This document shows positions 20,927 through 30,483 of a stretch of 64,000 nt of DNA, one piece after another. Source of the stretch: Thioalkalivibrio nitratireducens DSM 14787 (lineage in GTDB: Bacteria; Pseudomonadota; Gammaproteobacteria; Ectothiorhodospirales; Ectothiorhodospiraceae); NCBI RefSeq assembly GCF_000321415.2, contig NC_019902.2:3493501-3557500 (forward strand). The letters are read 5' to 3'. Position 1 is the stretch's first letter, and each line of letters starts with the position of its first letter. A program made the translations under genes and the position numbers. The notes under the pieces are model-generated. The model was not told the origin of the DNA and ran no database searches. It saw only the letters and a program-made list of their open reading frames with translations.

Positions 20927-22338
20927 CCGGAACCTTCGACCTCGCGGTCATCGGCAGCGGACCGGGCGGCTACCGCGCCGCGGTGCTCGGGGCCCTGCGG
21001 GGCCTCGATGTGGTTCTCGTCGAACGGGACCGCTGGGGCGGCTGCTGCCTGAACCGCGGTTGTGTGCCGAAGAAAGCCTGGTACCACAGCGCGCGCCTGA
21101 TCGCCTCCCAGCACACTTTCGCCGCCCGCGGCATCCGCGGCAGCCTCGCCGGCGATCTCGCGGCCGCCTGGAATCACCAGCGCGGAGTCGTCGACCGCGT
21201 CCGCGAAAGCTACCGGGCCTACCTGAAACACCTGAAGGTCGAGACCCGGGCCGGACATGCGCGGTTTGCCGGTCCCGGAGAAATCGACATCCTCGGCGCG
21301 GAGGGTTCCGATACGGTGCGCGCCCGCCACACGATCATCGCAACGGGCGCGGCACCGATCGTGCCGGAACCGTTCCGCCTCGCGTCAGCGCGCGTTCTGA
21401 CCACCGACGACCTGTTCGATCGCGCGCCTCCCGCGGGCGCGCGGGTCGCGGTCATCGGCAGCGGCGTGGTGGCGACGGAGTTCGCGTTCATCTTGCAGCT
21501 GCTTGGCCGCGAGGTGACCTGGCTGTCGCGCTCCCGACCGCTCGCGCGCCTCGGTTTCAGCGTCCAGGCACTGACGACCCTGAACGAACGACTGCAGGCG
21601 CAGGGCATCGAGCCCCGGCGGATCCGGGCTTACGCGAAGGCCGAGATCGGGCGCGACACGGTCGCCATCACGACCGAAAGTGGCGAGCGCTTCGAGGTCG
21701 ACTGGGTCCTGCTCGGCACGGGGCGACAGCCTGTGACCGCCGACCTGGGCCTGGAACGGGTCGGGGTCGGCACCGACCGCCGCGGGTTCATCGAGCGGGG
21801 CCCGACGCTGCAGACAGCGGCCGCCGGTGTCTATGCGATTGGCGACGTCGCGGGCGACTCGATGACCGCGAACCACGCGTTGTCCGACGCCACCGTCGCG
21901 GTGGCCAACATTCTCGGCGAGGATCGGCGCCAGGATGGCCGCTTCGTGCCCACGGTCGTCTACAGCGCCGTGGAAATGGCCCGCCTGGGCCTGAACGAGG
22001 ACATGGCCGAGGACGAGGGACACGAGCCTGCCGTGGGCTTCGCTGCGTTCGAGACCTCGCCCCGGGCCCTGGGACAGGACGAACCCGAGGGGTTCGTGCG
22101 CCTGATCGGCGACCTGGACACCGGCGCCCTGCTCGGCGGCGAGATCGTCGGCGGCGACGCGGGGGAACTGATCCACCTGCTGTCGCTCGCTCCCGACCGC
22201 GAGACCGCACTGGCGTGGCTGGCACGGGGAACCTGGAACCATCCGGCACGCGCCGAGGAAATCCTGAACGCCACCGAGACCATGGCCGCGAAATGGCAGC
22301 TGCAGGATCCGATTTTCGGCCGGCGCCACCGCCGCTGA
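20923..22338 (+). CDS. class I pyridine nucleotide-disulfide oxidoreductase (dihydrolipoyl dehydrogenase-like)
   Basis: A 471-residue flavoprotein. GSGPGGYRA is the FAD-binding loop. The redox-active pair is Cys42 and Cys47 in CCLNRGC, with an extra Cys41 next to it. A second GSGVVATE loop near residue 180 binds NAD(P)H, and GVYAIGDVAG is the second FAD motif. HPARAEE near the end matches the His-Glu pair of the dimer interface. The start is a TTG that overlaps the DUF3108 stop and follows GGGGA; a GTG at 20884 is an alternative. Lpd, mercuric reductase-like and soluble transhydrogenase-like enzymes share this pattern, and no 2-oxoacid dehydrogenase genes are nearby, so the partner is unknown. 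Confidence 0.85.
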   Translation: MTGTFDLAVIGSGPGGYRAAVLGALRGLDVVLVERDRWGGCCLNRGCVPKKAWYHSARLIASQHTFAARGIRGSLAGDLAAAWNHQRGVVDRVRESYRAYLKHLKVETRAGHARFAGPGEIDILGAEGSDTVRARHTIIATGAAPIVPEPFRLASARVLTTDDLFDRAPPAGARVAVIGSGVVATEFAFILQLLGREVTWLSRSRPLARLGFSVQALTTLNERLQAQGIEPRRIRAYAKAEIGRDTVAITTESGERFEVDWVLLGTGRQPVTADLGLERVGVGTDRRGFIERGPTLQTAAAGVYAIGDVAGDSMTANHALSDATVAVANILGEDRRQDGRFVPTVVYSAVEMARLGLNEDMAEDEGHEPAVGFAAFETSPRALGQDEPEGFVRLIGDLDTGALLGGEIVGGDAGELIHLLSLAPDRETALAWLARGTWNHPARAEEILNATETMAAKWQLQDPIFGRRHRR

Positions 22339-22365
22339 GAGGCGGGTGCGCGGTCAGCCGGATCT

Positions 22366-23724
22366 TCAGTCGCCGGCAACCGTCATCGATTCGATCAGCA
22401 CGGATCCGGTCCGGGTGTTCCCGCGCAGGTCGGTGTCGTTCCCGACCGCGGCGATCCGCCGATACATGTCGCGGAGGTTTCCGGCGATGGTGATCTCCTC
22501 GACCGGGTAGGCGATTGCGCCGTTCTCGACCCAGAACCCGGCTGCGCCCCGGGAGTAGTCGCCGGTCACTGCGTTGACTCCCTGGCCGATCAGCTCGGTG
22601 ACCAGCAGACCGGTGCCCATGTCCGCGAGCAGATCCGTGAAGCCACGGTCGCCCGGGTGCGGCCGGACGGTCACGTTGCGTGCTCCCCCGGCGTTGCCCG
22701 TCGTCTGCAGCCCCAGGCGGCGCGCGGAATAGCTGTCCAGGATGTAGCCCTCGAGCACGCCGCCGGCGATCAGCGCCCGTTCCCGGGTACGCACACCCTC
22801 GCCATCGAACGGGGCACTGCCGAGCGCCCCCGGCAGCAGCGGCAATTCGTCGATCTGCATCCAGTCGGGAAACACTGCCTGACCGGCGGCATCGAGCAGG
22901 AACGAGCTCCTGCGGTACTGTGCGGACCCGCCGATGGCGCGCGTGAAGCTGCCGATCAGCGAGCGCGCCATCTCCGGCATGAACAGGACCGGGCACTGCC
23001 GGGTGCCGAGCTTGCGCGCCCCGAGCCGCCGCAGTGCACGTTCCGCCGCCGCCCGGCCAATCGCCTCGGCTTCGGCCAGGTGCACGGCGTCGCGCGCCAC
23101 GCTGTACTCGTAGTCCCGCTGCATGCCGCCCGCATCCCGCGCCACGAGCGCGCAGGAGAGCGTGTGCCGGGTGCTGCAGTAGCCACCCATAAAACCCTGG
23201 GTGTCACCGAGCCAGAACATCGCCCGGCGCGTGCCGACACTCGCACCCTCGGAGTTGTCCACGCGCGGGTCCAGCGCGAAGCCCGCCGCCTCGGTGCGCC
23301 GCGCCAGTTCGATCGCCTGGTCCGACGGGCAGTCCCAGGGGTGATCGAGCTCGAGCTCCGGCCAGTCGCGGGCCTGGGTGTCGGCGTCGGGAAGGCCAGC
23401 CCATGGATCCGGCTCGGTGTGGCGGGCGATGCGGCACGCCGCCTCGGCCGTCTGCTGCAGAGCCGCCGGGCTGAAATCCGTGGTCGACGCGGCCCCCCTG
23501 GACTGACCGAAATAGGCGACCAGTGCCATCTGCTGGTCGCGCTCGTGTTCCAGCGTCTCGACCTCGCCCCTGCGCACGGTCACGCTGAGACCGACATTGT
23601 GGCTGACGACGACCTGTGCCGCCGACGCGCCGCAGGCGCGCGTGTGTTCGAGCACCCGGGCGACCCGCTCCTGCAGGGATTCGGGGGTATGCGACAGGGC
23701 CTGTATCTCGTTCGTTCGATCCAT
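22366..23724 (-). CDS. pmbA: TldE/PmbA subunit of the TldD/TldE metalloprotease
   Basis: A 452-residue protein of the TldD/PmbA family. PmbA (TldE) lacks the zinc-binding HExxxH motif and forms a heterodimer with TldD that degrades unfolded peptides; in E. coli it matures microcin B17 and affects CcdA stability. Recognisable regions are ERDQQMALVAYFGQSRGAASTTD near residue 65 and the C-terminal GVNAVTGDYSRGAAGFWVENG. The start MDRTNEIQAL at 23724 was chosen over an upstream extension without homology. It converges with the flavoprotein gene. tldD lies upstream on the same strand, separated by a small ORF. Confidence 0.95.
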   Translation of the reverse strand: MDRTNEIQALSHTPESLQERVARVLEHTRACGASAAQVVVSHNVGLSVTVRRGEVETLEHERDQQMALVAYFGQSRGAASTTDFSPAALQQTAEAACRIARHTEPDPWAGLPDADTQARDWPELELDHPWDCPSDQAIELARRTEAAGFALDPRVDNSEGASVGTRRAMFWLGDTQGFMGGYCSTRHTLSCALVARDAGGMQRDYEYSVARDAVHLAEAEAIGRAAAERALRRLGARKLGTRQCPVLFMPEMARSLIGSFTRAIGGSAQYRRSSFLLDAAGQAVFPDWMQIDELPLLPGALGSAPFDGEGVRTRERALIAGGVLEGYILDSYSARRLGLQTTGNAGGARNVTVRPHPGDRGFTDLLADMGTGLLVTELIGQGVNAVTGDYSRGAAGFWVENGAIAYPVEEITIAGNLRDMYRRIAAVGNDTDLRGNTRTGSVLIESMTVAGD

Positions 23725-23837
23725 GCTGATTCCGTGTACTGCGTTGAGCCCGGCTGCAGCGGGCGACAGGCGGCCCGCCAGGGCCGCGACCGATGCGGGG
23801 ACTGGGCTGCTTGGAAAAGGCCGACACAAGCGCCCGG

Positions 23838-24101
23838 TCAGGGGCTGGCACCGTGCTTGTTGACTGCGGACCGGTTGCCCCAGGCGTCGAGATCGTCGAC
23901 CTGGACCCCGACCCAGTAGAGCCGCCCCAGGCTGTCCCGGGTGAACCCTCCGACGAGACGCTGGCCCGGGGCCAGCCGCACGCCATGGGCGAAGGTCTCG
24001 GCCTGCCCGCGCGCCCGGAACACGTGCCATTGGACGATTCGGTCGTTCCCGCGGCCCTCCGGCAGCGGATGCTCCTGGTCGAGCAATGCGAGTTCGGTCA
24101 T
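23838..24101 (-). CDS. small protein between tldD and pmbA, unrecognised
   Basis: An 87-residue reading frame, co-oriented and lying between the tldD stop and the pmbA start. A GGGGG stretch sits 6 nt before the ATG, a plausible ribosome binding site. The sequence has no cysteine and no membrane segment; its central part (RLVGGFTRDSLGRLYWVGVQVDD) reads as beta-rich. Codon composition resembles neighbours. A GTG six bases upstream is an alternative start. No family was recognised, so it could be a genuine small cytosolic protein or a chance ORF in GC-rich DNA. Confidence 0.5.
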   Translation of the reverse strand: MTELALLDQEHPLPEGRGNDRIVQWHVFRARGQAETFAHGVRLAPGQRLVGGFTRDSLGRLYWVGVQVDDLDAWGNRSAVNKHGASP

Positions 24102-24183
24102 GTGCACCCCCGGAAATCGCTTGCGTACAGGATCCGCGCCCGTCCCCCGCGCCCGGGGATTGCGGGCGCCGACGCCGGCCCGG

Positions 24184-25626
24184 TCACGCGGCCTGCGTCC
24201 CGCCGACGGTCATGCCGTCGATGCGCAGTGTCGGCTGGCCGACGCCGACCGGAACGCCCTGCCCCTCCTTGCCGCAGGTGCCGACCCCGGTATCCAGTTC
24301 GAGATCGTTCCCGATCATCGAGACCCGGGTCAACACGTCGGGGCCATGGCCGATCAGGGTAGCGCCCTTCACCGGCCGGGTCACCCGCCCGTTTTCGATC
24401 AGGTACGCCTCGGACGCCGAAAACACGAACTTGCCGGAGGTGATGTCGACCTGACCGCCGCCGAAGTTGACCGCATAGAGCCCGCGGTCCACCGAGGCGA
24501 TGATCTCCTCCGGTTCCCGGTCGCCCGCGAGCATATAGGTGTTGGTCATGCGCGGCATCGGCAGGTGGGCGTAGGATTCGCGCCGGCCGTTGCCGGTGGA
24601 ACGGCTGCCGCTGAGACGGCCGTTCAGGCGGTCCTGCATGTAGCCGCGCAGGATCCCGTCCTCGATCAGCACCGTGCGCTGCGTGACCGTTCCCTCGTCA
24701 TCGACGTTCAGCGAACCGCGCCGGCCGGGCAGCGTGCCGTCGTCGACGATTGTGATGCCGGGGGCCGCCACGCGTTCGCCGATCCGCCCGGCGAAGGCCG
24801 ACGTTCCCTTGCGGTTGAAATCGCCTTCCAGTCCATGCCCGATCGCCTCGTGCAGGAGCACCCCGGGCCACCCGGATCCGAGCACGACTTTCATCGTCCC
24901 GGCCGGCGCATCCTCCGCCTCGAGGTTGACCAGGGCCTGTCGTACCGCCTCGCGGGCATAGGCACCGGCCCGGTCATCGTCGGTGAAATAGTCGTAGCCG
25001 GACCGGCCGCCACCGCCCGCGTTGCCCGACTCGCGCCGGCCGTCCTGCTCCACCAACACCTGGACGTTCAGGCGCACCAACGGACGCAGGTCGGTGACCA
25101 GTTCGCCCTCGGCATTCAGCACCAGCACCATTTCCCGAACCCCGGAGAGGGAACAGATCACCTGGGTCACGCGCGGGTCCGCAGCACGAGCCACCGCATC
25201 GACATGTTTGAGCAACTCGATCTTGCGCCCTTCGTCCAGGGAGCCCAGCGGGTCGACCGGCAGGTACAGCGGGACATCGCGGACCGCACCGGGGCGGACC
25301 GCCGCCGACGCCGTCTGGCCGACCCGGGCGATGCTGCGTGCGGTCCGGCCGGCTTCGAGCATCGCTGGCAGCGTGATCTCGTCCGAATAGGCGAAACCGG
25401 TCTGCTCACCCGCGATCACCCGGATGCCAACGCCCCGCTCGATGTTGAAACTCGCGCTCTTGACCAGCCCGTCTTCCAGGGACCAGCCCTCGTGGCAAAT
25501 GAACTGGAAATAGCAGTCGCCGCCATCCGTGCCGCGTCCGAACGCCGCCGCCAGCACATCGCCGAGCTGCGCCTCGGTCACGCCGCCAGGTTCCAGAAGG
25601 GTTTCGCGCACCAGATTGTCGATCAT
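24184..25626 (-). CDS. tldD: TldD metalloprotease subunit
   Basis: A 480-residue protein, the same length as E. coli TldD. It holds the zinc site [11 protein letters not shown] near residue 260, the catalytic HExxxH core of the TldD/TldE protease. Other conserved stretches are [10 protein letters not shown] at the C-terminus and the [11 protein letters not shown] region. The start [11 protein letters not shown] at 25626 excludes an upstream extension. It is the third gene of the rng-yhdP-nitrilase-tldD order known in Gammaproteobacteria and acts with PmbA encoded 460 bp downstream. Confidence 0.96.
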   Translation of the reverse strand: MIDNLVRETLLEPGGVTEAQLGDVLAAAFGRGTDGGDCYFQFICHEGWSLEDGLVKSASFNIERGVGIRVIAGEQTGFAYSDEITLPAMLEAGRTARSIARVGQTASAAVRPGAVRDVPLYLPVDPLGSLDEGRKIELLKHVDAVARAADPRVTQVICSLSGVREMVLVLNAEGELVTDLRPLVRLNVQVLVEQDGRRESGNAGGGGRSGYDYFTDDDRAGAYAREAVRQALVNLEAEDAPAGTMKVVLGSGWPGVLLHEAIGHGLEGDFNRKGTSAFAGRIGERVAAPGITIVDDGTLPGRRGSLNVDDEGTVTQRTVLIEDGILRGYMQDRLNGRLSGSRSTGNGRRESYAHLPMPRMTNTYMLAGDREPEEIIASVDRGLYAVNFGGGQVDITSGKFVFSASEAYLIENGRVTRPVKGATLIGHGPDVLTRVSMIGNDLELDTGVGTCGKEGQGVPVGVGQPTLRIDGMTVGGTQAA

Positions 25627-25664
25627 CGTGTTTCCGCTGGTTGGAATGGTGGGGCCCGGTCCTG

Positions 25665-26507
25665 TCAGCCGGAGGCCGGGGAAACCTCGACATCGCAGGC
25701 CAACCGCCGGTGTTGCACGGCGGGGAAGAGCGTGCGAATCCGGCCGACGCACTCGCAGCCGAGATCGGCGACCAGCACCCCCGGGTTGCGTCCGAGCTGC
25801 GCCACGACCCGGCCCCAGGGGTCGATCAGCGCACTGTGCCCGTAGGTCTCGCGACCGTTCACATGGAATCCGCCCTGGGCCGCGGCAAGCATGAACATCT
25901 GGTTCTCGATCGCCCGGGCCCGCAGCAGAATGTCCCAGTGTGCCTGCCCGGTCTGCGCGGTGAACGCCGCCGGCATCGCCACAAACTCCGCGCCCTGATC
26001 CAGCAGCCCACGGAACAGTTCCGGGAAACGCAGATCGTAACAGACCGCCAGCCCCATCCGTCCGAAAGGCGTATCCAGCGTGACGATTTGCTCGCCCGGC
26101 TCGTAGATCCGCGACTCGGTGTAGCGCTCGTCGCCGTCCGGGAGGCGCACGTCGAACAGGTGCAGCTTGTCGTAGCGCGCGACCCGCTCGCCCTGGTCGT
26201 CGAACACCATGCAGGTCGAACGGGCCCGGTCGCCACGGAGCGTCTTCAGCGGGATCGTGCCGCCCACCAGCCAGATTCCGAAGCGCCGCGCCTGTTCGGC
26301 AAGAAAGGCCTGGAGGGGGCCTGCCTGCGGTTCCTCGGCGATCTTCAACACATCGGTCTCCTGCATGCCCATCATCGCGAAGTTCTCGGGCAACACCACC
26401 AGCTTCGCGCCCTTCTCCACCGCCTCGCGGAGCAGGCGCTTCGCCTCCAGCAGGTTGGCCTGGGGTTGGGGTCCGGACGCCATCTGGATCGCGGCAACGT
26501 TCGTCAT
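25665..26507 (-). CDS. nitrilase/carbon-nitrogen hydrolase family protein (deaminated glutathione amidase-like)
   Basis: A 280-residue member of the nitrilase superfamily. The catalytic triad is visible: Glu in LPENFAMMG (about 45), Lys in YDKLHLFDV (about 112) and Cys in [14 protein letters not shown] (about 150). The pattern is closest to Nit1/NitFhit-type amidases that repair deaminated glutathione, but the substrate is not proven by sequence. Start MTNVAAIQM at 26507 is preferred; a GTG three codons upstream is possible. It starts 20 nt after yhdP ends and is probably in the same unit as tldD. Confidence 0.88.
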   Translation of the reverse strand: MTNVAAIQMASGPQPQANLLEAKRLLREAVEKGAKLVVLPENFAMMGMQETDVLKIAEEPQAGPLQAFLAEQARRFGIWLVGGTIPLKTLRGDRARSTCMVFDDQGERVARYDKLHLFDVRLPDGDERYTESRIYEPGEQIVTLDTPFGRMGLAVCYDLRFPELFRGLLDQGAEFVAMPAAFTAQTGQAHWDILLRARAIENQMFMLAAAQGGFHVNGRETYGHSALIDPWGRVVAQLGRNPGVLVADLGCECVGRIRTLFPAVQHRRLACDVEVSPASG

Positions 26508-26526
26508 CACATGCACCGTGGGTTGT

Positions 26527-29500
26527 TCAATCGACTAGATCCTGTTCCGTTCTGACCCGGGCTCTGACTACTGGATTGGACCATGGACCGGTCACGTAAT
26601 ATTCCACTCGCGCCGCTTCCTCCACCTGATCCCCGATCCCCAGCGCACGTTCCACCAGCAACACCACCACACCGGCCACCGGCCCGCCCACCAGTGCGCC
26701 GACGATCGGGAGCGTCGAGCGCAGGCGCGGCACCACCACGATGGACTGATCGAAGTCCCGCGCGACCAGCCCGGTGCGACCGCTGACCCGGACCACCGCC
26801 GAGGGACTGCCGATCCGGAGTCCGGAGATCAGCAGATCGCCCCCGTCGATCGTGGCGTCACCGGCCAACTGGTCGAAGATCAGTCCCTGAGTATAAACGT
26901 CCCGGAAGTCGAGGCGCAGTCGGCGCGGGATCACGTCCAGGCTGACCAGCCCCAGCAGTCGGCCCGCACCCGGGTCGACATCCCGAAGCGCCCCATCCGC
27001 AAGGTCGAGCTCCACGCGCCCCTGCAGGGTGGCCGGATCCGGGGCGTGAAGCGGCCCGGGCCAGGCGAGCTGGAACCGCGCCACACCCGTACCCTGCTCC
27101 AGGGCCCGCGACACCCCGATGGCCGCGAGCCCGGCACCCCAGTCGTCGCCACGAGCCTCGATCGCCACCTCGGTGGCCGGCTCCCCGTCCGGCGACACGG
27201 TCCAGCGTCCGTCGCCGGACAACGCCACGCCGCCTTCCGGCGCACCGAGGTGCTGCAGCAGCACCTCCAGCCCTTCGGGCTCGGGCAACAGGCGCAGATC
27301 GAGATCGGCGAAGCGCAACTCCCCAAGGCGCAGGTCATCCGCGGTCAGATCCACTGCCGGCCATTGGCGGGGATCCGCCAACAGGCCTTCCGGGCGTGGC
27401 GGTCGTCTGTTCCCCGGCTCCGGAAGGCGGTCGAGCTGCAAACGCTCCAGTGCGATGCGCCAATGCCCGCGCCCCGCGATCCCGTCCTCGGCCGCGCCGG
27501 CCGGCTCGATCCATGCCTGACCGCGCAGCCAGTCGCCATCGAGGGCCAGCCATTGCCCACGTGCGACGGGTTCCAGCCGGAGCCGCAGGCCGGGCATGGT
27601 CAGGCTTCCCCAGCGCACGCTGTCGGTGACGTCGATCTCGGCCCGTCGCAGCCGCAGATCGTCGGTGGCATCCACCGGCGCGCTCCCCGCAGCCAGAGAC
27701 TCGAGCACCTGCAGCCAGGCGCCGACATCGACCGAAGCAAGTTGCGCATCCAGCTCGATCCCGGTTTCGGGTACGGGGCGACGCGCGGGAAGCGGCTGTC
27801 CGAGCTGAAGCGCGATGGCCCGGACGGTGCCCGGCCCCGCCCCGGGGGCCGGCAGAAGCCGCATGTCGGCGGCCAGCACGCCGTCGAAACGGATCTGCCC
27901 GAGGTCGCCGGCGGCCGGCCCGAGTGGCCAGACGATGCTCAGCGGGCGGCGCGTGCCGCGCGTCTTGGCGAGCGGAGGCGGCCAATCGATCTCGACCCCC
28001 TCGAGATCCGTCGTGAGTTCGAGCAGCGAATCGCCGGCATCGTCCAGGCGGATGTCCGCGCGCCAGTCGGCCGTGCCACGCACCTGGGCCAGCCACGCCT
28101 GCTCCCCCACCCAGGGCGCGAGGGGCTGGCGCCCGGAGGCCCGTACCTGCACCGCGCCGGCGCCGGCAGGGCGTTCGAGGTCGATCACGACGGGTTCACC
28201 GTGCACGACGGCACGAATGCCCTGTCCCCGGATGCCGGTCTCCGGCCCGAAGCGCACCTCGCCGCTCAGCTGTTGCAGGCGTAGCGGCACCTCGGGCACC
28301 TCAAGCAGTGCCCCTTCGATGCGCAGGCTGCCGGCAACCTCGGTCGCAGCGGGCCCGTCGCCATGGAGCGGTATGCGCAGTTCCAGATCCAGTTCGCTGT
28401 CTCCGCCCGGCCTCAGCTCGTCGCGGTACCGGCCGAAGCCGCCGTCGATGCCGGCCTGGCGCAGATAGTCCGGCAGGTCATCCACAGGCCCCGACGCCTG
28501 GCCCCGGATCTCCAGCGTCGGCTGGTCCTGCATATCAGCGATCGTCACCTCGGTATCGTCCACCGCCGTGTCCAGAATCCGGCCCGACACGTTCTCGGCA
28601 CGGAACGACGCGTTGTGGAAGACCAGCGTGCCGGTCAGGCCTTCGGCCGCCGGCCAGCCCGGCTGGTAGTCGAGCCGGCCGTCGTCGATGCCCGCCCGCA
28701 GGAGGAAGGTGCCCTCGCCGCCCCGGAACGGAAAATCCCGCGGGTTGCCGCGGTATACCATGCCCCCCCCGGTCAATGTGGCGTCGCGGATGCTGTCGGC
28801 GAGCCACTGGTAGGTCTGCGGCGGCAGGAGGTACTCGGGCAGATACGGGGCGACCCGGCTGCCGTCGGCACGCAGGAAGCGCAGCGCGAGATCGAGCTGC
28901 GGCTGCTCGCCGAACTCGATGCGGCCCTCGCCCTCCGCCGCCGCATCCGGGTTCTCCGCGAAGAAGTCGGAGATGGTGAGATGCCAGGCCGCTGGGTCGC
29001 GCCGCACGTCCAGCTGCGCCCGCAGCCGATCCAGCCTCAGCGGTGCGCCATACCAGCGGGGTAGCGCCAGCTCGAGCCCCGTGCTGTCCAGCGCCAGGGT
29101 TCCCCGCCCATCCGCCCAGTCGAGACTCGCGTCAAGCCCGGCGAATCCCGGAATGGCCTCGTGCGCGCTCAGTTTCAGCGCCACCGCGTCCGCCTCTACC
29201 TGGTCCAGACGCCAGCCCGCCTCGTCCCGGGTCAACAGAACCTGTAGCGAGTGCAGATCGCCGGACGGCTGCAGCGCCGCCAGCACATCGAACCCGGGCA
29301 CCGCCTCCGGATGCAGTCGATCCGCAATGCGCGCATACGGACCCAGCGCGATGCCGGCGGCCGAAAGCGCAATCCGGTCCGCGGCCCGCTCGGGACCGTC
29401 GCCGGTCAGACGGTACTCGAGCCGCGCATCGCCCGCGCCCGGGGTGCGGGCACTCCACCAGGCGACGGCCTTCCGATCCATCCTGCGCCACTGGAAGCGA

Positions 29501-30348
29501 TGACCGAAGGCATGGATACGCCGGCCATCGCCGTGCGCCAGCAACACCCGGGTGTCGTGTTCGCCCTGAAGCCGCCGCACCCTGCCGTCCTCGAGGCTGC
29601 CCCAGACCTTCACCGAACTGGCCCCGACAAGATCGGCGGGGGCTCCTGCCATCCGGCCCCAGTAGTCGAGTTGCAGATCCTCAGCCTCGAGATAGAATTC
29701 GACCGGCCTCGCCCCCGCGAGCGGGGCCTCGAGCCCGAGGTACACACGCCCGCCGGCCTCCGCGAGCAGTCGCCCGCGCCCCACGGCCCTGAGCCCGCTG
29801 CCGTCGGCTTGCAGATCCAGGGTGTCGACCTGTACCCCCGCATGCAACTGATGCCCGGCGTCGACCCACTGCAGACTTGCTTCGGCGATGCCCACGCGCC
29901 CGAGTTCACGGAAATGTCGCTGCCAGTCCAGGGCCAGCGGGCGCTGCCCCCCGAATTGCCAGCCGTGCGCGCTGAACATCCCGTCGGCATCGCGCTCCAC
30001 GCGCAGATCGACCCCGCTCAGCCGCACTTCGCCCGGTACCGGGCGGCGGGCGCGCAGGCTGCGCAGCGGTGCAAGCGTAATGCCCACTTCGCGCGCCTGC
30101 AGCGGGATCCCGTCCGGCACCTCGATCCGCACCTCGCGGGCGACCAATTCCGGCACCCAGCCGGACCAGCTCAGCTGCAGCGACTCCACGCGGACGTCAC
30201 GGTCGATCCAGGTCCCGGCGAGTCGTTCCACCCCGGTCGCCAACGCGTCCGAATGCGGCAGGACCAGCCGCAGGGTCAGCAACAGCAGCGACAACAGCGC
30301 CAGCACCAGCGCGATGGCCGGAACGACGGCGCGCAGCCCCCGCCGCAT
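26527..30348 (-). CDS. yhdP: YhdP family AsmA-like lipid transport protein
   Basis: At 1273 residues this matches E. coli YhdP (1266). A single N-terminal membrane helix (about 8-28, AIALVLALLSLLLLTL) is followed by a very long beta-rich periplasmic body typical of AsmA-like proteins that span the envelope. Such proteins are proposed to carry phospholipids from the inner to the outer membrane. The C-terminal region (GALVGGPVAGVVVLLVERALG) is a conserved hydrophobic end. The frame is open 37 codons upstream; the start MRRGLRAVVP fits the membrane helix best. It follows rng as in E. coli. Confidence 0.93.
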   Translation of the reverse strand: MRRGLRAVVPAIALVLALLSLLLLTLRLVLPHSDALATGVERLAGTWIDRDVRVESLQLSWSGWVPELVAREVRIEVPDGIPLQAREVGITLAPLRSLRARRPVPGEVRLSGVDLRVERDADGMFSAHGWQFGGQRPLALDWQRHFRELGRVGIAEASLQWVDAGHQLHAGVQVDTLDLQADGSGLRAVGRGRLLAEAGGRVYLGLEAPLAGARPVEFYLEAEDLQLDYWGRMAGAPADLVGASSVKVWGSLEDGRVRRLQGEHDTRVLLAHGDGRRIHAFGHRFQWRRMDRKAVAWWSARTPGAGDARLEYRLTGDGPERAADRIALSAAGIALGPYARIADRLHPEAVPGFDVLAALQPSGDLHSLQVLLTRDEAGWRLDQVEADAVALKLSAHEAIPGFAGLDASLDWADGRGTLALDSTGLELALPRWYGAPLRLDRLRAQLDVRRDPAAWHLTISDFFAENPDAAAEGEGRIEFGEQPQLDLALRFLRADGSRVAPYLPEYLLPPQTYQWLADSIRDATLTGGGMVYRGNPRDFPFRGGEGTFLLRAGIDDGRLDYQPGWPAAEGLTGTLVFHNASFRAENVSGRILDTAVDDTEVTIADMQDQPTLEIRGQASGPVDDLPDYLRQAGIDGGFGRYRDELRPGGDSELDLELRIPLHGDGPAATEVAGSLRIEGALLEVPEVPLRLQQLSGEVRFGPETGIRGQGIRAVVHGEPVVIDLERPAGAGAVQVRASGRQPLAPWVGEQAWLAQVRGTADWRADIRLDDAGDSLLELTTDLEGVEIDWPPPLAKTRGTRRPLSIVWPLGPAAGDLGQIRFDGVLAADMRLLPAPGAGPGTVRAIALQLGQPLPARRPVPETGIELDAQLASVDVGAWLQVLESLAAGSAPVDATDDLRLRRAEIDVTDSVRWGSLTMPGLRLRLEPVARGQWLALDGDWLRGQAWIEPAGAAEDGIAGRGHWRIALERLQLDRLPEPGNRRPPRPEGLLADPRQWPAVDLTADDLRLGELRFADLDLRLLPEPEGLEVLLQHLGAPEGGVALSGDGRWTVSPDGEPATEVAIEARGDDWGAGLAAIGVSRALEQGTGVARFQLAWPGPLHAPDPATLQGRVELDLADGALRDVDPGAGRLLGLVSLDVIPRRLRLDFRDVYTQGLIFDQLAGDATIDGGDLLISGLRIGSPSAVVRVSGRTGLVARDFDQSIVVVPRLRSTLPIVGALVGGPVAGVVVLLVERALGIGDQVEEAARVEYYVTGPWSNPVVRARVRTEQDLVD

Positions 30349-30483
30349 CACCGGGAACCCCCGGGGAAACCCGCCGCGAACCGACACGGGCGGGACGGAA
30401 GCGCCGTCCGTGCATTCACCGAGCGTGGGGCTGGAATCGGCGCTACCGGAAACGGGCACATTCCGCTCAGACGGACACCCGGT

